The notes under the pieces: generated by a model
What the model was told of the DNA's origin: nothing
What the model saw: the letters and a program-made list of their open reading frames with translations, nothing else
Database searches by the model: none
Position numbers and translations under genes: made by a program
DNA from: a virus
Length of the DNA stretch: 20,521 nt
IMG/VR virus record: IMGVR_UViG_3300017773_000199
Span: 1-20,521 of that record
Direction: 5' to 3' (one strand)
In this document: one piece after another, positions 7,990 to 14,874 of the stretch
Position numbering within the stretch: position 1 is the first letter of the stretch
Layout of the letters: every line of letters starts with the position of its first letter

Positions 7990-9009
7990 TTATGCTGTTA
8001 TATAGTATAGTGCTGCTGCATCGCTTGATGTGTACAGTTTAGGCATCATTAGCATCCACCCATCTGTATTATCAACCCACACACAGTTAACTATACCGTA
8101 TTGTTTTACTGTAAAGCTAGTACCGTTAAAGAATGTTGTAGGAGTTACGGTAACAGCTCCTGTAGCTCGGTTAACAAACGTTTTTGTTTGTCCTACTTCT
8201 GTACCGTTAGCTAATGTAGCAGTAGAAGCAGCGTTTAAATTAAATATAGACATTGTTCGTGCTAAACTAATAGCTTGAGCATTAGCGTTAACTGTTTCAG
8301 ATTTATATGTTACACCTGTCTGTATTTCAACTAGACCTGTACCAGTACCTGACAATCCTAAACTAACATTAGTGTCTGTACCTACTGCTGCAACCTGAGG
8401 AACTCCTGTTGTAGCTGCGTTACTAATCTGAACCTCATTTACAGCAGAAGCTGTAGGAGCTAGTTTTATTATTTCTGCACCATTAACATCATTTATTGTT
8501 GATAAAATATTCGGAGCAGATATAATAGGGGTAGTTAATGTTTTATTAGTTAACGTTTGAGTATGATCATTAAATACGAATGTATCACTGTCTGTTAGAA
8601 GAGGTAGATTAACATTTCTGTCTGCAGCTAATTCTTTAACTGTAAATACATACTGATGATCTAAACTTGTATCATTAATCTGAGGTAAAGTTAAAATAGG
8701 ATCTGTTAAAGTTTTATTAACAAGAGTCTGAGAACTACCAACAAGAGCAACAACACCACTTTGATTAGGAAGATCAATCTCAACTTTAGCTGAACCTTCA
8801 ATAAATCCTAATACTGTATTATGTGTTAGTCCGTTATAGACTAATCCACTATCTGCTAAAGACATCTTTGAGGTAACCTGAGCACTGTCACCACCTAAAA
8901 GTTGGTACAATTCTCCAAAGTTATCATTTATTTTACCGGCAGCGATCCTGAGCGTATCGCCTGTACCATCATTGGCTGTAGTGCCTTTATTAATGTTTTG
9001 TCTTGCCAT
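7990..9009 (-). CDS. T4 gp10/gp9-type N-terminal docking domain protein
   Basis: A 339-residue structural protein. The first ~42 residues (MARQNINKGTTANDGTGDTL, then KINDNFGELYQLLGGD) closely parallel the N-terminus of T4 gp10 (MKQNINIGNVVDDGTGDYLR..KINENFDELYYELGDGD) and, less closely, gp9. In T4 these proteins are trimers docked on the wedge, and the motif probably marks the docking helix. Two copies of TL-x-NKTLT-x-PI follow (residues about 92-110 and 152-170), a pattern common in marine phage tail proteins. The C-terminal ~90 residues (VGQTKTFVNRATGAVTVTPT, FFNGTSFTVKQYGIVNCVWV) look like a beta-sandwich, with some resemblance to an early domain of gp10. It has its own late promoter upstream. 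I infer a wedge-attached connector for fibres; I cannot decide between gp9 and gp10 as the better name. Confidence 0.75.
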   Translation of the reverse strand: MARQNINKGTTANDGTGDTLRIAAGKINDNFGELYQLLGGDSAQVTSKMSLADSGLVYNGLTHNTVLGFIEGSAKVEIDLPNQSGVVALVGSSQTLVNKTLTDPILTLPQINDTSLDHQYVFTVKELAADRNVNLPLLTDSDTFVFNDHTQTLTNKTLTTPIISAPNILSTINDVNGAEIIKLAPTASAVNEVQISNAATTGVPQVAAVGTDTNVSLGLSGTGTGLVEIQTGVTYKSETVNANAQAISLARTMSIFNLNAASTATLANGTEVGQTKTFVNRATGAVTVTPTTFFNGTSFTVKQYGIVNCVWVDNTDGWMLMMPKLYTSSDAAALYYITA

Positions 9010-9036
9010 TGCTAAGTCCGTATCTGTGGTTAGTTT

Positions 9037-9044
9037 TATTTATA
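9037..9044 (-). promoter_or_regulatory. T4-type late promoter before gp10-like gene
   Basis: The minus strand reads TATAAATA in the 42-nt gap 9010-9051, an exact match to the T4 late promoter -10 octamer, 27 nt upstream of the ATG at 9009. Transcription would begin roughly ten bases downstream of the octamer, leaving a short leader that includes GGACTTAGC before ATG. In T4 this element is read by gp55-directed RNA polymerase with the sliding clamp. The placement in one of only two real gaps supports function. Confidence 0.65.
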
Positions 9045-9051
9045 ATGGTTA

Positions 9052-10029
9052 TTATGCTGAATCTGAATCATAGTAAGTATATTTAACTTCATCCATAGTA
9101 TCGAATACTGAACGATCCTGACTGAATCTCTGAACTCTACTATCTAGTCCAGCTGAATCTTCGTCCATTGTTGGGCTAGTAGTACTAATAAGCTCTCTAA
9201 TTGTATCGTAGTTGCGATCGATCTCTGATAATGGGATATCTTGAATAGCTGAGATTGCATCTGGTAGACCTACTCTTAGCTTACCATAAGTTCCTCTACC
9301 ATCTGAATCCACCTCACCAGTTAAGTCTGTTACTAGTAATGGTGTATCTAGTGTAGCTTCACCTTGTACAACAGGAATAACATTTGCTTTAACAAAGTCT
9401 GGCATAATACCGAGATTTAAATTACCTGTCTCTTCAAGTAATACTTGACCTCCAAAGTACATACCTGCTGGATGAACAAATAACTTATAAGCTTCTTTCC
9501 ATTGAGATATAGGAATGTCAGCTTTTATTAGTATAGCAAATACTTGATATAGTTTATCGTCTGTTATATACTTTTGAGACTCTGGACCGATACGTGATGT
9601 GTCTTCACCTATCATAAACCTGTCTTCTTTTGTATATCTTACATCAGGTGTAACTCCAAAGAAAGTTCTAAAGAACTGTTGTATAGAATATAGAGTACCT
9701 TTTGATCTATAAAGGTTGTTAGAGAATTTAGCAGCCGCTCTTTTGTTACTAAAGCCTTCGAAATAAGACTGACCAAGAAGCAGCTCATCTTCTATAAAAG
9801 ATAAAAGAGATAAATCATTAGCTGTAATATCTCTTGCTGTAATAATGTCATGTACTAGTCTAGCTGGAGATTGATCTGAATCTTCAAATTGATTATACAA
9901 CTCAAGCATTTTAACAAGTTTAGGATAATCTTCTAAAAAGTAATCCGGAAGGACTTGCTCTACTAGATGATGATCAGTAAACCTATAATCTCTACGTAGG
10001 TTATCTTTTAATGTATAATCTCTGGGCAT
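9052..10029 (-). CDS. Baseplate wedge protein, gp7/P2 gpI-like
   Basis: A 325-residue protein directly after gp6 with a 1-nt gap. The N-terminal half is helical: DYFLEDYPKLVKMLELYNQF, then LSLLSFIEDELLLGQSYFEG. Near residues 97-120 it reads RAAAKFSNNLYRSKGTLYSI followed by QQFFRTFFG. This has the same layout as the 'R..AI..LHR.KGT..A.R.....LG' signature of P2 tail protein I, whose fold is also found in T4 gp7. T4 gp7 is about 1,030 residues, so this would be a reduced form keeping the wedge-core part. Residues about 165-205 (YQVFAILIKADIPISQWKEA, YKLFVHPAGMYFGG) also look like a tail-protein helix pair. The C-terminus is acidic (YTYYDSDSA). The gp7 assignment rests on gene order and this short motif. 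Confidence 0.6.
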   Translation of the reverse strand: MPRDYTLKDNLRRDYRFTDHHLVEQVLPDYFLEDYPKLVKMLELYNQFEDSDQSPARLVHDIITARDITANDLSLLSFIEDELLLGQSYFEGFSNKRAAAKFSNNLYRSKGTLYSIQQFFRTFFGVTPDVRYTKEDRFMIGEDTSRIGPESQKYITDDKLYQVFAILIKADIPISQWKEAYKLFVHPAGMYFGGQVLLEETGNLNLGIMPDFVKANVIPVVQGEATLDTPLLVTDLTGEVDSDGRGTYGKLRVGLPDAISAIQDIPLSEIDRNYDTIRELISTTSPTMDEDSAGLDSRVQRFSQDRSVFDTMDEVKYTYYDSDSA

Positions 10030-10030
10030 T

Positions 10031-11854
10031 TTATACTGACTCTACTATTACTGCTGATGAGAATGATGGATCTTCATCAAATGTAAGTATATCTTCTCTT
10101 TGAGGGGATATAGCACTTTGATTAGCAGGGATAGCTTTTATCTTAATAAAGTTAACACCTCCTATAACACTGGATGGTTTAAACCCAACTAAGAATAATT
10201 CTCCACTAGCAGGGTCATATGAGCCTACGTTATCTACTATAACAGATGAACCATCTAAAGTAACAATTTGTAATTTAGTGCTTTTTAGTTTATTTCTTAT
10301 TTTACCAGCTCTATTATCAATATTAAAAGGAGAACTATCTATAATATAATTCTCATCATCTGCTGCTTGTATAGAGACAGGAAACCTTAATGTAAAATCA
10401 TTCTGAGCATCTAGCCTAGGAATAATTCTTTGCTGCATTTTTACTTCCATACGAGATGATAGTACAGCTGGAGACACATCATCTACAAGAGTTAAGATGT
10501 TTGAACGTCTAAAGGCTTGACTGAACTTACCTGTGTTTGAACTAAAGTATTCTCTAACCACAGTATTAACAGAATCTGTAATACTATTAAGAGATAGAGT
10601 TGTAAGCTTTGGATTAAACTGGAAGAAGGTATTAGCTTCAATAAATGTTGTTATAGGGTCTAAGAATCTTAATTTAAACGAAACAATAGCTAACTGGTTT
10701 ACTAAGTCTTGTATACTATTCTTTGTTGTTGTTTTAGTAGCTGGTAGCACATCATCTTCAAATACAATAGACATGTATACAGCTCCAAACTCAGGCTTGA
10801 GAGCATTCTCTCCTCCAAAAGATTTAATATCTTTAATAAGAGTAGAGAAGTTTCTAAGAACTAATGATGAATAGTCATCAGCTGTAACCATTCTATTCTG
10901 AGTAGCATATTGGAATGGAGCGTTTGTTCTAATAGACTGCTCTGATTCTTTTACATCACCACCAAGAGAGTTAGTAACTGTCTGTGCTACAATCTCATAT
11001 CCAGTACCACCTACGTTTACTTGAGTTATAGGATTAAATATAGTACCGTCATTAGCAACTGGACCTGATGCTGAAAGATAATCTACTTCTATTTTATAAC
11101 CTGCCTTTGGAGTAACACCGAATGTAACTCCGTCTCCAAATGATAGTTCAAAGAACTCATTAGGAGACTCTTTTAAGATATAAAGTGCTGTAGCAGAATT
11201 AATAAGAGTAGCTTGTTTAATATTCTGATATGTAGTAAACGCTATAGATGTAGGTGATTCATATACTCTAATCACAGCTGTGTCTATGTCCATATTTTTA
11301 TCTGGTATAATATATAATGCATCTTGAGACTCAGCATCAGCAATAAATGTTTTTGTTTTCTGAGTACCTTCAAATATGTCTATATTTACTGATCCTGTAG
11401 CAGTTTTAAATTGATAGATTCCAGATCCATCATCAGTTGCTGTAACAGTATCTCTTGTTTGAAAAGAATAAGATACATCATCTATTGAGCTTTCAAATAC
11501 CACTCCAGGCGCTAATGAAACTGTAGTTGGTCTTTGTACTAATGATGATAGGTTTACAGAAAAGTTAACTGTAGCCCTTGCTGCTGTTCTAGACTTTGGA
11601 ACATAACCAATACCCTCAGCTAACGACACGAGAGAGCTTCTCAGCTGCGCAGTCCCAAGGAATGACTCGTTCAAAGCGAAGTTAGCGATAAGTCCATTAT
11701 AGTGAGTGTTATAAGCTAGTACATCTAGTATATTAGATAGACCAGACGCTTCGAAGTTATAGTCAGCAAACTCATCTTGTTGAGCTAAGAATGTCTTCAA
11801 GTTATTTTTAATCGACGTAAAGTCTAGGTTTGTTGACTTAATTGTAGTTGCCAT
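10031..11854 (-). CDS. 6: Baseplate wedge protein gp6
   Basis: A 607-residue homologue of T4 gp6 (about 660 residues), which forms the inner wedge ring of the baseplate and belongs to the Mu gp47/P2 gpJ group. The N-terminus is characteristic: LDFTSIKNNLKTFLAQQDEF, EASGLSNILDVLAYNTHYNG, and NESFLGTAQLRSSLVSLAEG followed by IGYVPKSRTAA. The middle is beta-rich, with ELSFGDGVTFGVTPKAGYKI near residue 230-250. A further conserved-looking stretch is APFQYATQNRMVTADDYSSL near 310-330. It overlaps the gp25 stop by one base (TAATG), which suggests coupled translation and fits the physical gp25-gp6 contact known in T4. No oddities were seen apart from the modestly shorter length. Confidence 0.9.
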   Translation of the reverse strand: MATTIKSTNLDFTSIKNNLKTFLAQQDEFADYNFEASGLSNILDVLAYNTHYNGLIANFALNESFLGTAQLRSSLVSLAEGIGYVPKSRTAARATVNFSVNLSSLVQRPTTVSLAPGVVFESSIDDVSYSFQTRDTVTATDDGSGIYQFKTATGSVNIDIFEGTQKTKTFIADAESQDALYIIPDKNMDIDTAVIRVYESPTSIAFTTYQNIKQATLINSATALYILKESPNEFFELSFGDGVTFGVTPKAGYKIEVDYLSASGPVANDGTIFNPITQVNVGGTGYEIVAQTVTNSLGGDVKESEQSIRTNAPFQYATQNRMVTADDYSSLVLRNFSTLIKDIKSFGGENALKPEFGAVYMSIVFEDDVLPATKTTTKNSIQDLVNQLAIVSFKLRFLDPITTFIEANTFFQFNPKLTTLSLNSITDSVNTVVREYFSSNTGKFSQAFRRSNILTLVDDVSPAVLSSRMEVKMQQRIIPRLDAQNDFTLRFPVSIQAADDENYIIDSSPFNIDNRAGKIRNKLKSTKLQIVTLDGSSVIVDNVGSYDPASGELFLVGFKPSSVIGGVNFIKIKAIPANQSAISPQREDILTFDEDPSFSSAVIVESV

Positions 11855-12300
11855 TATCTTAGCCTCGATAGGTTCGTAGTGAATGTTACTGTTTCTTGTG
11901 TACTAATAACCTTAAATTGTACGGTTACACTTATATCATGTTGATCTGGAAGAGCAATAACAGATATGTTAAGTATTTCAGCTCTAGGTTCATATTTAAT
12001 TATAGCGTTTCTAATATTTTCTTCTACTTCATCTTCTATATCATCATCTGCTAGTTCAAATAATAAAGCTCTTAGGTTAGCACCATAGAAAGGTTGAAAA
12101 GGTTTCTCAAAGTAATCTGTAAGAAGTAAATTCTTTATTGATTGCTTAACAGCAGCTGCATCTCTCTTCTTGTAGATATCACCTGCTGGTTTTTTTGCAA
12201 AGGTTAAATCAATATCCAAATAGTCTACGGTACGCGAGGATACTAGCGTACTTTTCTGAAGATTACCATCTTCTGTAGATAAAACTCTTCTTATAGCCAT
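11854..12300 (-). CDS. 25: Baseplate wedge protein gp25
   Basis: A 148-residue homologue of T4 gp25 (132 residues), related to TssE of type VI secretion, which nucleates sheath assembly at the wedge core. Two family marks are visible. One is PFYGANLRALLFEL near residues 68-81. The other is the EPR triad at residues 104-106 (YEPRAEIL), the conserved core motif of the family, which contacts the gp6 bundle. The ATG is preceded by GGAAGAC and by a late promoter octamer in the 31-nt gap upstream. The downstream overlap with gp6 is one base. There is nothing unusual in length or composition. Confidence 0.92.
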   Translation of the reverse strand: MAIRRVLSTEDGNLQKSTLVSSRTVDYLDIDLTFAKKPAGDIYKKRDAAAVKQSIKNLLLTDYFEKPFQPFYGANLRALLFELADDDIEDEVEENIRNAIIKYEPRAEILNISVIALPDQHDISVTVQFKVISTQETVTFTTNLSRLR

Positions 12301-12321
12301 TTGTCTTCCAATAATTTCTGT

Positions 12322-12329
12322 TATTTATA
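12322..12329 (-). promoter_or_regulatory. T4-type late promoter before gp25
   Basis: The minus strand reads TATAAATA, an exact T4 late octamer, in the 31-nt gap 12301-12331. It ends 21 nt upstream of the gp25 ATG and is followed by the ribosome site GGAAGAC. It would drive gp25, gp6 and the gp7-like gene as a unit. Confidence 0.65.
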
Positions 12330-12331
12330 AG

Positions 12332-13426
12332 TTAAATTAGTGTGTTTGAAACTGATATGTAAGACTCTTTACTAAGGCTAACTCCATCCACACCTATACT
12401 ATATACAGGAGAGTTTAAATCTAAGAGACGTACACCATTTAGATCTCCCAACGCTCTTATTATAGACTGTCTTACTAGTGTTTGTCTTCGTCTAGATGTC
12501 TTATCTGTTATTTTAAATAACAGGAAGGTAATATCATGTTCTAATTGATATGATGTGTTTACTATTTTAAATATCCTATCAGCAATCTGGGTAGGAGTAT
12601 CATTTGAGCTTATAGCATCATTAACTCCTGCAGATATTACTACAACTTCACCTTCTTTAATAAGTTGAATATTCTTTATTATAGCTTGATCTCTAGAAGT
12701 TCTTGCATCCCTAGCAAATGTTTGCCACGGATCTCCTCCATACACTTTTAAGTTTCTAGCATGAACATCACCAATAGTAAAGTACCCTGTAACCTCATCA
12801 GGTAAGTTTGCTGGGAATTCAATAGCTGTTGTAGGTGATTCAGTTATTTCTATTAGCTGACTTACAGCTTGTACTTTATTATTAAATCTAGTTTCAACTA
12901 ATCCTTTGAATCTGACATTATAATCTGAACTTATTTCAGGCATCTCAATAACAATTTGTACATTTAGTTCACCTTCATTGTAAGTATCATAATCTAATAT
13001 TAGTTTATCGTATGTACGATGATATGTTTGTAAAAATCTAGCCAGTTCAAATGTCTTTTCATTGTCAATAGAATTATTACGTCTTAACTCATACACAACA
13101 GATCGACCTGATGTTGCTAAGAAGTTTGTGTTCTCTTCTGTCTCAGTAATCTGCTCTTCTGGATCAGCTTTATATAACCCTTCTATAACAACAAGTTTAT
13201 GTCTACTGAATCGTTTACTATCTTCTCCAATAGCTTTTAGTATTTGAGCTTGAGGTAGAAGGTTACGAGCGATTTGTATTCTATCTTTTACTTCTGGTAT
13301 ATGATCTAGAGTAATACCTTTAAGAAAGTTACCCATTGTAATACCGCTATTAAGTAAAGTATTAGCATTTACTTTATTAAGCCCTTCAGGTAAGTATCTA
13401 AGATCTGGTAAATATTTAAGAGCCAT
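12332..13426 (-). CDS. Baseplate-associated protein with degenerate SGNH-like C-terminus
   Basis: A 364-residue protein between the spike genes and gp25. The C-terminal ~155 residues follow the SGNH/GDSL hydrolase layout: block I at 219-222 reads GDVH (usual GDS), block III at 267-270 reads GVND (intact GxND), and the last block at 347-350 reads DGVS (usual DxxH). The nucleophile Ser and catalytic His are therefore replaced, while the oxyanion Asn269 remains. The N-terminal part is less clear. KLVVIEGLY near residue 76, TSGRSVVYEL (105-114), ELARFLQTYHRTYDKLIL and ELNVQIVIE (about 153-161) resemble the order of strands in M15 (VanY-like) peptidases, but the metal ligands are absent (Tyr112 and Val156/Gln157 where Asp and His are expected). 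It overlaps the needle gene by one base. I infer a structural or glycan-binding role. The SGNH likeness is moderate; the M15 likeness is tentative. Confidence 0.6.
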   Translation of the reverse strand: MALKYLPDLRYLPEGLNKVNANTLLNSGITMGNFLKGITLDHIPEVKDRIQIARNLLPQAQILKAIGEDSKRFSRHKLVVIEGLYKADPEEQITETEENTNFLATSGRSVVYELRRNNSIDNEKTFELARFLQTYHRTYDKLILDYDTYNEGELNVQIVIEMPEISSDYNVRFKGLVETRFNNKVQAVSQLIEITESPTTAIEFPANLPDEVTGYFTIGDVHARNLKVYGGDPWQTFARDARTSRDQAIIKNIQLIKEGEVVVISAGVNDAISSNDTPTQIADRIFKIVNTSYQLEHDITFLLFKITDKTSRRRQTLVRQSIIRALGDLNGVRLLDLNSPVYSIGVDGVSLSKESYISVSNTLI

Positions 13427-14874
13427 TATCTAATAATCCTTTTAGAAGTGAGATGAGGAGATGGATTACCTATAACAGAACTACCTTGCACTACAAGCGT
13501 TTCTGTATCCTGTATAGTTTCTACATTAGGAGGAGATGTATTAGCATAGTCTGGAGATAGTTTACCTTCAGATAACATTAAGGTTGTAAACTCTACGTTG
13601 TCTCTATGTGCTGGATCTCTCATCTTACGTCTTACTTGAGCAACATCTATATTCTTATTTGTTACACCTGATGTCTTTTTAGATAAGTCAACATTGTTCT
13701 TTTGTATATCTTCTGGATCAACCTTAACAACTCTTACACCTTTATCACTTTTTGTTCTATAATCAGTTAAGAGAGTAGCTGTAGGTTTAGCTGTTGCAGT
13801 TGTGTTATTAGCTAAATCATCTGCTGAGTTGCTTGTATATGAATACGCAGATCCGGATGTGTTTCCACCAGGATCCGTATCAGGATAATTCTGAGCTGCT
13901 GTAATATTAGATTGCTTTGCAGTACCATTTAGATCACCATGGAATGTAGTGTAGTGAGCTGATGTTCCTTCCACTCTAGTAATATTACCCTTTGGAGTAT
14001 CCATTGAAACATCAGCGTATACTGTACCACCAGCTCTTAGATTCATTGTATACATTTGCATATTCTCACCACCTATTGTACCTGTATCACCAAATACAGA
14101 TAAGTTATCAGCAGCTATGTTAGCTTCAGGCGAAGTAAGTACAACCTCAGCTTCTGATGTCATAGTTAGTACTCCAGATATAGCTTCTGTATGAGGACCT
14201 TCTACAATATATCTACTATCACCTTTTACAACTGTAGATAGTCCTTCAAGGTACTGATGAGCTCCTCCTCCAGTAACTAAATTAGTCTGATTACCATCAA
14301 CTGTTTTTACATCATCTCCTGTAACAGTTCTTGTATAAGATCCATTAACTACTTCTGTCTTCTTAGTAGAGTTAACGTTATATTCACCACCTACATTAAC
14401 ATTGAAATCACCTGTTACATCGATAGTAAGATTACCTTCAAACTTTAGATTGCCATTCTTTACTTCTAAGAAATAGTCTTCGTTAGCTTTATCAATACGT
14501 CTCTTAGATGATATAATAATAGACCCATCAGGTCCAATGTTTATACCATCACCATTCTTATGACGAATCATTATTCTTTCTGAACCAGGAGTATCGTTAT
14601 ATTCTACTGTATGACCAGCTGGTGTTGTATGAGCATAGCAAGTAGAATTACTTATTCCATTACCTTGAGCAGTATCAGCAGGAACATCTGCACCATACGT
14701 ATTAATTAATAGTCCACCTTTAGCTGTAACTGGCTTTCCTTCTCCTCCAGCGTTTGGATAAGATCCTGTATTATCAGAGAAAGGATGCTGAACAAATCCT
14801 TGAGATTTAACCGAACCTTCACCTTGTACTACCTGTCTGTTTACTACAGACTCTACATTATTTGTCTTACCCAT
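13426..14874 (-). CDS. Spike needle protein, gp5 C-terminal/VgrG-like beta-helix
   Basis: A 482-residue protein that looks like the needle part of T4 gp5. Residues about 85-120 read AGHTVEYNDTPGSERIMIRH, then GINIGPDGSIII. This is the segment that in gp5, VgrG and gpV-type spikes leads from the OB-fold into the beta-helix. Residues about 140-290 consist of short alternating strands of the V-x-G-x type (NLTIDVTGDFNVNVGGEYNV, GSYTRTVTGDDVKTVDGNQT), typical of the triple-stranded beta-helix. The C-terminal ~140 residues are Ser/Thr/Asn-rich and then charged (RRKMRDPAHRDNVEF). No lysozyme is present; that domain is two genes upstream. It should trimerise beneath the hub and pierce the outer membrane. 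No terminal PAAR-type tip motif was seen. It overlaps both neighbours by one base (TAATG). Confidence 0.75.
   Translation of the reverse strand: MGKTNNVESVVNRQVVQGEGSVKSQGFVQHPFSDNTGSYPNAGGEGKPVTAKGGLLINTYGADVPADTAQGNGISNSTCYAHTTPAGHTVEYNDTPGSERIMIRHKNGDGINIGPDGSIIISSKRRIDKANEDYFLEVKNGNLKFEGNLTIDVTGDFNVNVGGEYNVNSTKKTEVVNGSYTRTVTGDDVKTVDGNQTNLVTGGGAHQYLEGLSTVVKGDSRYIVEGPHTEAISGVLTMTSEAEVVLTSPEANIAADNLSVFGDTGTIGGENMQMYTMNLRAGGTVYADVSMDTPKGNITRVEGTSAHYTTFHGDLNGTAKQSNITAAQNYPDTDPGGNTSGSAYSYTSNSADDLANNTTATAKPTATLLTDYRTKSDKGVRVVKVDPEDIQKNNVDLSKKTSGVTNKNIDVAQVRRKMRDPAHRDNVEFTTLMLSEGKLSPDYANTSPPNVETIQDTETLVVQGSSVIGNPSPHLTSKRIIR

Noticed and set aside
8030-8278. Plus-strand 82-codon frame
   Set aside because: Antisense to the gp10/gp9-like gene, without promoter or ribosome site.
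9010-9051. Rho-independent terminator in the largest intergenic gap
   Set aside because: No GC-rich hairpin followed by a T-run is visible on the minus strand; the gap is explained by the promoter octamer and leader.
10533-10874. Plus-strand 113-codon frame
   Set aside because: Antisense to gp6, a clear homologue over its full length; no independent support.
12332-12800. Active SGNH esterase
   Set aside because: The block I serine and the terminal histidine are both absent (Val221, Ser350), so an active enzyme is not supported.
13062-13247. Plus-strand 61-codon frame, and similar ones at 3606-3791 and 19844-20104
   Set aside because: All are antisense shadows inside well-supported minus-strand structural genes.
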